Origin: CAYVSF01 sp046482855
GTDB taxonomy: Bacteria > Bacteroidota > Bacteroidia > Bacteroidales > UBA12077
Assembly (NCBI GenBank): GCA_046482855.1
Contig: JAWOEH010000021.1
Span: forward strand, 1-8,052
DNA: 8,052 nucleotides
Reading direction: 5' to 3'
The stretch's first letter is position 1, and every line of letters begins with the position of its first letter. The notes beneath the pieces were generated by a model that worked only from the letters and a program-made list of their open reading frames with translations, did no database searches and was not told where the DNA came from. A program made the position numbers and the translations under genes. This document shows, piece after piece, positions 1 through 6,490 of this stretch.

Positions 1-1241
1 CGCAGACTTCGTTGCTTATAGAATGCATACATCAGGGCTGCTAAGGTTACCACAATACTTGCTGTTTTTAACCACATGTATTCGATAAGATCTTCCAATC
101 CAAAAAACGGTGTTGTTAAAAAAGCAAGGGTAATGGCCAGGCCCACAACAAAGAGCGTCCACTCCGAAAGGCGTATGTGCCAGGTGCGCCAGGGGCGCAA
201 CTTTTCGTAGAAGTAAATCACCACAGTGAAAAACAGGGGGACAAACATCAACAAATAGCGAGGATAAATATCGGGTGATACCCAATAGATTATAATGTTA
301 AAGAAAAGTATCAGGGTATTAAACTTTAGAAACTGATGATGAGCAATGCGTTTTCGGGTGGCTTTGCGGAAAAGAACAACTACCAGAAGCGTAAGAGGCA
401 TAAAATGAAACAGAAACTCAAAGGGGAAAGTAAACAAGTGGATTACGGTTGCAAGCATGCCAGTTGCTGCCGGCGTGCGGCGGGTGGATTCCGTCCATAA
501 TGTTTCAAAAACACCCAGTAAGTCCACATCGTTTTGCAACCCATAAAGCCAGTAGTAGCCCCCGATAATGCCAATAAGTATCGGCAGGCTGATGAACTGT
601 TTCCAGCTAAAGAGTAGGCGGAATTGCCTTTTGTACGTGAAAAAGGTTAAGAAAGAGATTCCCAGAAATACAAGAGCCGGTAATCCCTTTAACAGATAGG
701 CAGCACTTATGAGTAAATAGGAAAGAGCAAAAAGAGCTTTGATATGGCCTTTTTTGTATTGGAAGTAAAGAACCATGAAGAAGAGGTAGATTACCCAGCT
801 GAAGGTAATGTCAATTAGTCCGTACATCGACTCATAAATGATGATACGTCCGCAGGTTAGGAACAATAAGGCATTGATAACCCCTTGCCGGGTGCCCATC
901 TCTTTTTTTACAAAGTAAAAAATGGTTAAGCCAAATCCTAATAGGGAGATAACCATGGGCATACGCATCACAAATTCGGTGTAGGTATCAGTTGAGGCAA
1001 AGAACAGGGCAATGATCCAATTGTATAGAGGCGGCTTTTTGAAGTAAAGTTCACCTCCCAGGGTGGGCGTCAGATAATCGCCGCTAAAAAGCATCTCCAG
1101 TGCTACCAACCCACGAATCGATTCGTCCTCGATAAAGGGCATGAGCCCCAGGTTTATGAGATAAGCAGGAAGAGCCAGAAGCAATCCGGCATACAAAAAC
1201 AATAACGGGTGTGCTTTTAAGTAGCGGTATAGTTTTCTCAC
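1..1241 (-). CDS. ArnT/PMT-type GT-C glycosyltransferase, 3' end missing (runs off left edge)
   Basis: Integral membrane glycosyltransferase of the GT39/GT83 (PMT_2, ArnT-like) class. Members move a sugar from a polyprenyl-phosphate carrier to lipid or protein on the outer face of the inner membrane. My translation of the minus strand stays open for 413 codons. After a short basic N-terminus and a first membrane helix (about residues 12-32) comes the family's first periplasmic loop: FIEDESIRG (36-44; Asp39-Glu40 sit where the catalytic acidic pair lies), then a GDYLTP stretch and YFKKPPLYNWI (66-76), the counterpart of ArnT's 'YFEKPPL.YW'. Many further hydrophobic helices follow, with SPDIYPRYLLMFVPL near the edge, as in the last helices of this family. 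The C-terminal part lies outside the window. The start is uncertain: GTG at 1241 puts helix 1 about ten residues in, but the frame stays open to a TTG at 1283. No Shine-Dalgarno is visible. The specific donor and acceptor cannot be told. Confidence 0.85.
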   Translation of the reverse strand, partial: MRKLYRYLKAHPLLFLYAGLLLALPAYLINLGLMPFIEDESIRGLVALEMLFSGDYLTPTLGGELYFKKPPLYNWIIALFFASTDTYTEFVMRMPMVISLLGFGLTIFYFVKKEMGTRQGVINALLFLTCGRIIIYESMYGLIDITFSWVIYLFFMVLYFQYKKGHIKALFALSYLLISAAYLLKGLPALVFLGISFLTFFTYKRQFRLLFSWKQFISLPILIGIIGGYYWLYGLQNDVDLLGVFETLWTESTRRTPAATGMLATVIHLFTFPFEFLFHFMPLTLLVVVLFRKATRKRIAHHQFLKFNTLILFFNIIIYWVSPDIYPRYLLMFVPLFFTVVIYFYEKLRPWRTWHIRLSEWTLFVVGLAITLAFLTTPFFGLEDLIEYMWLKTASIVVTLAALMYAFYKQRSL

Positions 1242-1298
1242 AGTTGTATCGGTTTCGGGGTATTTGTTTGCTAATCTTTCCAAAGAGGGAAATACAAT

Positions 1299-1320
1299 AC
1301 AAAAAAAAGCATTTTTTTGT
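1299..1320. terminator. A/T-only hairpin between channel and glycosyltransferase genes (possible weak terminator)
   Basis: A perfect 9-bp inverted repeat: ACAAAAAAA (1299-1307), a 4-base AGCA loop, and TTTTTTTGT (1312-1320). It lies 36 bases past the stop codon of the potassium-channel gene and about 58-80 bases before the glycosyltransferase GTG. Runs of T occur on either strand's 3' side. The stem has only one G-C pair, so it would be weak; it may equally be an A-tract bend near the next gene's promoter. If TTG 1283 is the true glycosyltransferase start, the hairpin sits directly upstream of it. Confidence 0.25.
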
Positions 1321-1355
1321 TAAGGCGAAAGCTGTCGGTGAGGAAACTTACAAGC

Positions 1356-2174
1356 TTATTGTTTGTGCGAACTTTTCAAAGCTGCGCCACAGTAAGGGCA
1401 AAATGTGGCATCGGCAGGTGATATGGCTGTCTTGCAATGGGGACAGTAACGCGCATACTTGCGCTCAGTATGCTCTTTGGTGATTTCTGCTGTAATAATG
1501 CCTGTAGGAACCGCTATGATGGCATAGCCTACTATCATAATCAAGGAGCTGATCAATTGTCCCAGGGGCGTTTGGGGAGCAATATCGCCATAACCTACGG
1601 TGGTAATGGTGACAATGGCCCAATAAACACTGCGTGGGATGTTATCAAATCCATTGGCTTCTCCTTCTATTACGTACATTAGTGTACCAATAATCAAAAC
1701 CAGGTTTAGAATACTGAACATAAATACGCTGATTTTGGTCATGCTTCTGCGTAAGGAGAGAATAATCAGATTGCCATGATTCACAAATCGGTTGAGTTTA
1801 AAGATTCGAAAGACCCGAAGTAGTCGCAATGATCTGATTACAAGCAGGTAATGCCCGGAGGCAAAGAGGAGCCCCAGATAGGCAGGAAGGATGGCCAATA
1901 AATCAATAATTCCCAGGGGGCTGAAGAGGTATTTTTTTGAAGATTTTGCTACCCAAATGCGTACGGCATATTCAAGGGTAAATATCCCGGTAAATACCCA
2001 TTCGCCAATTAAAAACCAATAACCATAACTCTCCCTCAACGGACGTAGGCTTTCCAAAACTACAACCAAAATACTAACCAGAATTGCCCATAGAAGGGCA
2101 ATGTCAAAAATGCGGCCGGCAGGGGTATCGGTATCAAAGATGATGGAATTTAAGCGGGAGCGTAACGAATCCAT
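1356..2174 (-). CDS. Voltage-gated-type potassium channel with C-terminal zinc ribbon
   Basis: Six-helix cation channel of the Kv/ion_trans superfamily. Numbering here is from an in-frame TTG at 2189. S1 is about residues 27-47, S2 57-80 (acidic Glu73), S3 91-109 with Asp96, and S4 115-133 with basic residues every third position (Arg119, 122, 125, 128, Lys131). S5 is about 153-174, then a pore helix, the selectivity filter TVGYGD (197-202) that defines K+ selectivity, and S6 211-235. There is no RCK or cyclic-nucleotide domain. A short linker leads to YCPHC...FCPYCG, with four cysteines (249, 252, 264, 267) forming a zinc ribbon. I prefer ATG 2174 (Met6, 272 aa): the family usually starts about ten residues before the IIF-DTPAG motif, and the TTG lies inside a good -7 promoter element. 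Likely role is K+ flux or membrane potential in the inner membrane; the gating signal is unknown. Confidence 0.92.
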   Translation of the reverse strand: MDSLRSRLNSIIFDTDTPAGRIFDIALLWAILVSILVVVLESLRPLRESYGYWFLIGEWVFTGIFTLEYAVRIWVAKSSKKYLFSPLGIIDLLAILPAYLGLLFASGHYLLVIRSLRLLRVFRIFKLNRFVNHGNLIILSLRRSMTKISVFMFSILNLVLIIGTLMYVIEGEANGFDNIPRSVYWAIVTITTVGYGDIAPQTPLGQLISSLIMIVGYAIIAVPTGIITAEITKEHTERKYARYCPHCKTAISPADATFCPYCGAALKSSHKQ

Positions 2175-2186
2175 TACTTTTTTACT

Positions 2187-2217
2187 CAAATGTATAAAAA
2201 AGGCAGCGCTTCTGCAA
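2187..2217 (-). promoter_or_regulatory. Bacteroidota-type promoter for the potassium-channel gene
   Basis: On the minus strand there is a TTG (2217-2215), exactly 20 bases, then TACATTTG (2194-2187), a full match to the Bacteroidota -7 consensus TAnnTTTG at normal spacing from the -33 TTG. Transcription would begin at about 2180-2183, giving a leader of only a few bases before ATG 2174. This position argues against the upstream in-frame TTG at 2189 being the start codon. Immediately upstream of the -33 lies a perfect 10-bp palindrome, AGGTGCACCT (2219-2228), a conceivable operator. The match is by eye only. Confidence 0.5.
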
Positions 2218-2301
2218 TAGGTGCACCTCCCGGGCCTATCTAAGCACGCTGTAACTGGTCACGAATTACGCGAGAAGCTTTTAGCCTGAAAAATCAAGTT
2301 G

Positions 2302-2769
2302 TTATCCGGCTTTTGCAGATTGGTTCCCTCCCTTTTGTGATTGCTCAGCCTGTTTTTTTAATTGGCTGTTCATCTGTTTGAACCCTTCGAGGGTAGGCGC
2401 TTCTATTTTTTTCCATAGCAAAGGAACCAGAATGCCTGAGAAGTATTCCCGTTGAAAAACACGGACGGTATTTTTGTTAAGTGTTTGCAGTTCAAAAATA
2501 TGCTCGCCGTCGAATACCCCTTTAAACAGGAGTTTTCCTTTCCATCGTAACTCCTTGTTGGGGGTTGCATCCAAACAGACGGGACGAAATAGTTGCTTCC
2601 CTTTATTGGGCAGTTGCAGGGTAATAGTAAGCTTTTCTCCTTTAGCAGGTGTCCCTTCTATCGATGTGATGAAGGGATTCCATGTGGGATAGGCAGAAAA
2701 ATCTACCAGAATTTTCCAAATATCCGTGGCCGAAGCCTGAATATCTATATAGGTCTCAATGGTCTTCAT
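2302..2769 (-). CDS. SRPBCC (START-like / polyketide cyclase-like) protein
   Basis: A 155-residue single-domain protein of the SRPBCC helix-grip fold, whose members hold hydrophobic ligands in a deep cavity; the ligand here is unknown. Family landmarks appear in order: an N-terminal strand followed by ASATDIWKILVDFSAYPTWN (12-31), the typical 'W-x-ILxDF--YP-WNPF' opening; a glycine-rich turn (GTPAKGEKL, 39-47); FRPVCLDATPNKELRWKGKL (61-80); GVFDGEHIFEL (84-94); REYFSGILVPLLW (107-119); and a long C-terminal helix with EGFKQMNSQLKKQAE (128-142). The last 13 residues are a polar tail rich in Gln, Lys and Gly. It has no signal peptide or membrane segment, so it is probably cytosolic. ATG 2769 is right at the start of the fold, with an A-rich upstream and no Shine-Dalgarno. 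It reads in the same direction as the channel gene, but the 127-base gap contains that gene's own promoter. Confidence 0.88.
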   Translation of the reverse strand: MKTIETYIDIQASATDIWKILVDFSAYPTWNPFITSIEGTPAKGEKLTITLQLPNKGKQLFRPVCLDATPNKELRWKGKLLFKGVFDGEHIFELQTLNKNTVRVFQREYFSGILVPLLWKKIEAPTLEGFKQMNSQLKKQAEQSQKGGNQSAKAG

Positions 2770-2802
2770 GGTTTGTTACATTAGTCATAACTGTGCTGTA
2801 AT

Positions 2803-2836
2803 CAATAGTATCCTTTAAAGGGTGGTTGAAGGCAAT
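2803..2836 (-). promoter_or_regulatory. Possible promoter of the SRPBCC gene with a palindrome in its spacer
   Basis: On the minus strand ATTG (2836-2833) is followed after 22 bases by TACTATTG (2810-2803), which fits TAnnTTTG at seven of eight positions counting the free ones. A perfect palindrome CCTTTAAAGG (2812-2821) fills the spacer beside the -7 element, where a repressor or activator could bind. The expected leader is roughly 25-30 bases to ATG 2769. Spacing is one base over the usual 19-21, so this is a tentative call. Confidence 0.3.
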
Positions 2837-2995
2837 TTGTTCATTTTAACTGTTCATTCTTTGGGTTTGTAAAGATCCGAAACTAATTTCACAATAGAAA
2901 ATGTCAATTAATACAAAAAAATCGGCAAAAAGAAAAATTTGCTTTATATTTCAACAAAGGCATGAGTTTATGTGTTTAGCATTTTTTGCCAAAAG

Positions 2996-3024
2996 ATTGA
3001 ACAAGGACTCGGAACATAGGTTTA
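2996..3024 (+). promoter_or_regulatory. Possible promoter of the DAK2-DegV gene
   Basis: TAGGTTTA (3017-3024) fits TAnnTTTG except for the last base and lies about 25 bases before ATG 3049. ATTG (2996-2999) lies upstream with a 17-base spacer, shorter than usual. The rest of the 2770-3048 divergent gap is A/T-rich; a second partial -7 match (TATATTTC, 2945-2952) lacks a good -33. Weak, by-eye evidence. Confidence 0.25.
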
Positions 3025-3048
3025 ATATGTACTACAAATAGCGAACGC

Positions 3049-4866
3049 ATGACGATTGATAAAAGCAAAACGGTACAACCACTCGATACACTATCTGGGA
3101 AATCGCTATATTATTTGTTCTTAGCAGGCTCCCGGAAAATTCTGGAACATCAGCAGGAGCTTAACCAAATGAATGTGTTTCCTGTGCCCGATGCCGATAC
3201 AGGAACAAATCTGGCCTCTACCATTCGTTCAGTAATTGAACGAATTAAGCCCAACCAATCCTATGGAAGTGCAGTAGTGCATATTGCCGATGCAGCCCTT
3301 GAGGGGGCCAGAGGGAATTCAGGGGTTATTTTTGCCCAGTTTCTTTATGGAGTTAGTGTAGAGGCAAAGGAGAGAAATGAAATTGATTTGCAATTGTTTA
3401 TTGATAGCCTTAAGCGTTCGGTTCAGTATGTGTATGAGGCTATTTCCGAGCCTGTAGAGGGAACCATGATCACGGTGATTCGCGAGTGGGTGGATCACAT
3501 CTACAACAATCGGCATCGGTTACAAAATTTTGCACATCTGCTCAACGACTCTTATCAGGTGGCAGTGGATTCGCTTAATCAAACCACCCAAAAGTTGAAA
3601 GTCCTGGCCAATGCCAACGTAGTAGATGCCGGTGGAAAAGGATTTGTCCTGTTTTTGGAGGGCATTATGGAGTGGCTGAAATCGGGTGATATGCGTCCGT
3701 TGATCGATATCCATCAGAATGAGCGCATTCCCCTGGAACTAACCGATGTTTCGCATGAAACGTTTCATTATCGCTATTGTACCGAGGCAGTAATCAAAGG
3801 CAGCGGATTGAAGGCAAAAACAGTGCGGGAAGCCATTAAGAACAGAGGCGACTCACTGGTAATTGCCGGAGCTGGCAATACCCTGCGCTTGCATATCCAT
3901 ACCGATGAGCCACAGCTCCTATTTCAGGAATTGCAAAAATTTGGCACACTTACTTTTCAAAAGGCCGACGATATGCAAAAGCAATATGAGGTGGCGCATA
4001 AACGCAAATATCCCATTGCGTTGGTTACCGACAGTGTTTGTGATTTGGATCCTGAACTGTTGGAACGATACCAGATACACATGGTGCCGCTGAATATATT
4101 TATCGGCCAAAATCATTATCTGGATAAGCTGACCATGACTCCCGGGCAATTCTACGACAGTGCCGATGCCTCTGAAGCCTTTCCCACAACCTCGCAACCC
4201 AATGAGAGGGCCTTTGTGAACTTATACTCTCACCTGGCCTCACATTACGATTCTGTTATTGCCGTGCATCTTACCTCTAAATTTAGTGGAACCTATAAAA
4301 ACAGCTTAAGTGCAGCCCGAAAAGTGTCGGCCGAGTTTGAAAAACCTATCGATGTCATCGATTCTCAGCATCTTTCCGGTTCCTTAGGTTTATTAACCTG
4401 GAAAATTGCGAAAGCCATTGAGAGTGGAGAAAATCATGAGGCTATTGTGGCAATGGCACAGAATGTTCGGAAAAACCTGCGCATACTGGTAAGTGTTAGG
4501 GACTTAAAGTACATGGTTCGGGGTGGACGGGTAAGTCCGCTAAAGGGACGAATAGCCAACTGGTTGCACGTGAAGCCGATTGTCTCCATGAAGGACGGAA
4601 ATTCCATTCTTTTCGATAAAGCCTTTAGCCAAAAAGGGAATATGCAAAAGGTAATGAAACATGTACGGCAAGATCTTGTTAACGCTAAAGTGGGTGCCTA
4701 TATCCTTTTACATGCCGATAATCCCGAGGGTGCGCAATGGTTTCGGGAACAAATGGAAGATCTTACCGGAAAAAAACCCGTGTCGGAGGTAAATATATCG
4801 CCGGTTGTTGGCCTTAGTGCCGGGCGCGGGGCAGTATCCTTGGCCTATCTTGTAGAACCTCAGTAA
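3049..4866 (+). CDS. Fused fatty acid kinase (FakA-like, DAK2) and fatty-acid-binding protein (DegV/FakB-like)
   Basis: A 605-residue protein joining both partners of the fatty acid kinase system, in which FakA phosphorylates a fatty acid carried by FakB so that it can enter phospholipid synthesis. Residues 1 to about 215 are a DhaL/DAK2 kinase domain: VFPVPDADTGTN (43-54, Mg-ATP-binding Asp48 and Asp50), GARGNSGVIF (86-95) and VDAGGKG (192-198). Residues about 235-315 match the FakA middle domain: Cys244 in YCTE and His282/His284 in LHIHTDEP correspond to the zinc ligands reported for Staphylococcus aureus FakA. From about 321 to the end is a DegV domain: VTDSVCDL (326-333), TTSQP (380-384), SKFSGTYKN (410-418) and YMVRGGRVSPLKGRI (488-502). 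The terminal GLSAGRGA (588-595) replaces the usual G-x-H-x-G-P-G. A separate FakA C-terminal domain seems absent, the DegV part standing in its place. It is probably cytosolic. It is alone on its strand and overlaps pspC tail to tail. Confidence 0.92.
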   Translation: MTIDKSKTVQPLDTLSGKSLYYLFLAGSRKILEHQQELNQMNVFPVPDADTGTNLASTIRSVIERIKPNQSYGSAVVHIADAALEGARGNSGVIFAQFLYGVSVEAKERNEIDLQLFIDSLKRSVQYVYEAISEPVEGTMITVIREWVDHIYNNRHRLQNFAHLLNDSYQVAVDSLNQTTQKLKVLANANVVDAGGKGFVLFLEGIMEWLKSGDMRPLIDIHQNERIPLELTDVSHETFHYRYCTEAVIKGSGLKAKTVREAIKNRGDSLVIAGAGNTLRLHIHTDEPQLLFQELQKFGTLTFQKADDMQKQYEVAHKRKYPIALVTDSVCDLDPELLERYQIHMVPLNIFIGQNHYLDKLTMTPGQFYDSADASEAFPTTSQPNERAFVNLYSHLASHYDSVIAVHLTSKFSGTYKNSLSAARKVSAEFEKPIDVIDSQHLSGSLGLLTWKIAKAIESGENHEAIVAMAQNVRKNLRILVSVRDLKYMVRGGRVSPLKGRIANWLHVKPIVSMKDGNSILFDKAFSQKGNMQKVMKHVRQDLVNAKVGAYILLHADNPEGAQWFREQMEDLTGKKPVSEVNISPVVGLSAGRGAVSLAYLVEPQ

Positions 4867-5054
4867 TAGCGTTTGGCAGGCATCACGGCCCATAAAATAA
4901 CGTAAACCAAAATTCCGGGGAAGCCCGCACTGAGAATAGAAACCAAAAGGTATACCAGGCGAACCATACCGGTATCCCAACCAAAATATTCGGCAATGCC
5001 GGCACATACCCCTGCAATGGCTCTGTTGTTTGATCGCTCTAATCGTCTGTGCAT
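4860..5054 (-). CDS. PspC-domain small membrane protein
   Basis: A 64-residue protein consisting of a bare PspC (phage-shock protein C) domain. The N-terminus is basic, followed by the family signature AIAGVCAGIAEYFGWD (12-27), VRLVYLLVSIL (31-41), a glycine-proline kink (GFPG, 44-47) and a hydrophobic stretch ending in YVILWAVMPAK (51-61). This gives one membrane helix or a re-entrant hairpin at about 34-57 in the inner membrane. Family members sense or buffer envelope stress, but stand-alone copies in Bacteroidota have no defined function, and no pspA, pspB or pspF neighbour is visible. Start ATG 5054 lies two residues before the first Arg pair. Its last seven bases overlap the end of the convergent fatty-acid-kinase gene, leaving no room for a terminator between them. 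Confidence 0.88.
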   Translation of the reverse strand: MHRRLERSNNRAIAGVCAGIAEYFGWDTGMVRLVYLLVSILSAGFPGILVYVILWAVMPAKRYY

Positions 5055-5113
5055 GAACTCATTGTTTTATTGCCTGTTTTCTTAAAGATCTTACTGAAAC
5101 GATACAATATTAA

Positions 5114-5141
5114 CAAAATTAATGTAGTTTTACTAATCAAA
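5114..5141 (-). promoter_or_regulatory. Bacteroidota-type promoter of the PspC gene
   Basis: On the minus strand TTTG (5141-5138) is followed after 16 bases by TAATTTTG (5121-5114), a full match to TAnnTTTG. Spacing is a little short of the usual 17-21. The predicted leader is about 50 bases to ATG 5054. For the opposite-strand peptidase gene I see only weaker partial matches (TATCTTTC at 5169-5176, TAGTTTTT at 5192-5199) without a clear -33. Confidence 0.4.
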
Positions 5142-5224
5142 ACGATCGATGCGGAAATGCCTGTTACGTATCTTTCGCATAAGGATCCGTGTAGTTTTTA
5201 AACCTAATTAAACCTTACTTGTAA

Positions 5225-6490
5225 ATGGAAAGAAGACAGATTTTTGCCATTGGCAGCTTTCTTTTTGGGGCAATGATTGTACTTTTGCCCGCGTGTAAAA
5301 ATGAAAAGCAAGCCATGAATATGCAAGCACCCGATGTGGAAAAGAAACCCAAAGAGTTGACCGTACACGGAGATACCCGTATCGACAACTACTATTGGCT
5401 AAACGACCGTGAAAACCCTGATGTAATCGCCTACCTGGAAGCCGAAAATGCCTATACCAAAGAGGTGTTGGCACCTACCGAGGAACTACAGGAGAAATTG
5501 TTCCAGGAGATGAGAGGACGTATTAAGGAGGATGATGAGTCAGTACCCTATAAACGTAATGGCTATTTTTACTATACCCGCTACGAGGAGGGAAAGGAGT
5601 ATCCTATATACTGCCGCAAAAAAGGTTCCCTGGAAGCCGATGAGGAAGTTATGCTCAATGTGAATGATATGGCAAAAGAGTTTAGCTACTATCAAGTAGG
5701 AGGAGTGAATGTAAGTCCTGATAATAAACTTTTGGCTTTTGGTGTGGATACGGTGAGTCGCCGGAAGTATACTATCCATATAAAAAACCTGGAGACAGGG
5801 GAAATATATCCCGACCGCATTCCTGAGACCACCGGGAGTGCCGCCTGGGCTAACGATAACAAGACACTCTTCTATACCCGGAAAAATGAAGAGACACTGC
5901 GTTCCGAATGGATCTACCGACACTCCCTTGGAACCGATGCTGCCACTGATAACATGATTTACCACGAGGACGATGAAACTTTTAGCGTGGCTGTATACAA
6001 TTCCAAGTCGCGCGACTATATCATGATTGCCAGTTATGCAACTCTTTCCTCGGAATATCGGTTCCTGGATGCGAACACTCCTAATGAGGAGTTTCAGGTG
6101 CTTCAGCCACGCGAAAGAGGGTTGGAATACTCGGTTTCGCACTTTGGCAACCACTTTTATATTGTTACCAATTGGGAGGCTAATAACTTCCGATTGATGA
6201 AAACACCTGTAACGAAAACTACCAAGGATAATTGGAAAGAGGTGATTGCCCATCGTAAGGATGTGTTTCTTGAGGGGATTGAGATCTTTAAGAACTATTT
6301 GGTTGTTGATGAGCGTAAGGATGGCCTTACACAACTGCGCATCAGAAATTGGGAATCGGGCGAGGAGTATTATATGGATTTTGGCGAGGAGGTATATACT
6401 GCTTATGTATGGTATTCAGGAGTTTCAGCTTCCCTCTTCCGGCATGTATCGTATAACGGCTTCCGGTGCTGCCGCGGGAACAGTGCCTAA
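5225..6490 (+). CDS. ptrB: Oligopeptidase B-type S9 peptidase (lipoprotein), truncated: propeller part only, with a foreign 3' end
   Basis: Residues 1-395 match the N-terminal part of oligopeptidase B (protease II, S9A), a serine peptidase cutting after basic residues in short peptides. The start is a lipoprotein signal: basic MERR, a hydrophobic core, then LLPAC (20-24), with Cys24 the probable lipid-attachment site, so it would be envelope-anchored. Family marks follow: HGDTRIDNYYWLNDR (48-62), YLEAENAYTKEVL (70-82), YKRNGYFYYTRY (109-120), a PDNKLLAFGVDTVSRRKYTI stretch, WANDNKTLFYTRK and LVVDERKDGLTQLRIRNW. Full-length homologues have about 690-710 residues, with catalytic Ser, Asp and His in the C-terminal alpha/beta-hydrolase domain, all missing here. 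After Val395 (codon 6407-6409) the frame reads 26 unrelated residues to TAA at 6490. These are an out-of-frame reading of the glycine-rich repeat. The product as written would be inactive; an intact gene probably exists in the source genome. ATG 5225 is preceded by the inverted repeat TTACTTGTAA (5215-5224) and no Shine-Dalgarno. Confidence 0.85.
   Translation: MERRQIFAIGSFLFGAMIVLLPACKNEKQAMNMQAPDVEKKPKELTVHGDTRIDNYYWLNDRENPDVIAYLEAENAYTKEVLAPTEELQEKLFQEMRGRIKEDDESVPYKRNGYFYYTRYEEGKEYPIYCRKKGSLEADEEVMLNVNDMAKEFSYYQVGGVNVSPDNKLLAFGVDTVSRRKYTIHIKNLETGEIYPDRIPETTGSAAWANDNKTLFYTRKNEETLRSEWIYRHSLGTDAATDNMIYHEDDETFSVAVYNSKSRDYIMIASYATLSSEYRFLDANTPNEEFQVLQPRERGLEYSVSHFGNHFYIVTNWEANNFRLMKTPVTKTTKDNWKEVIAHRKDVFLEGIEIFKNYLVVDERKDGLTQLRIRNWESGEEYYMDFGEEVYTAYVWYSGVSASLFRHVSYNGFRCCRGNSA
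6405..6415. other. Abrupt junction between peptidase gene and repeat protein
   Basis: At 6410/6411 three things change together. The oligopeptidase B match ends, the meaningful reading frame shifts from that of 5225 to that of 6411, and homology to the copy at 7884 begins. There is no transposase, terminal inverted repeat or visible target duplication. On the repeat side the break falls inside the glycine-rich module, which lacks the roughly 40-residue opening that the second copy has, so it is not a natural domain boundary. Either recombination or a misassembled join would produce this. Confidence 0.8.

Noticed and set aside
1084..1302. ATG-started 72-codon minus-strand frame at the glycosyltransferase 5' end
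   Set aside because: It runs in a different frame over clear glycosyltransferase codons, including the DE and KPPL motifs, and its product has no family resemblance.
2190..2301. Possible small RNA or terminator between the SRPBCC and channel genes
   Set aside because: Only short imperfect stems (for example GCAG/CTGC at 2203-2215) and no T-run on the correct side; the promoter explains the right part better.
5215..5224. Inverted repeat TTACTTGTAA directly before the peptidase ATG
   Set aside because: Four-base arms are too short to call an operator or hairpin; noted in the gene entry only.
5540..6334. Long (264-codon) open frame on the minus strand opposite the peptidase gene
   Set aside because: It has no recognisable domain and lies entirely antisense to sequence that matches oligopeptidase B strongly; it is a shadow of codon bias on the other strand.
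6400..6420. Insertion-sequence end at the junction
   Set aside because: There is no terminal inverted repeat, target duplication or transposase, and the sequence beyond is a structural protein module.
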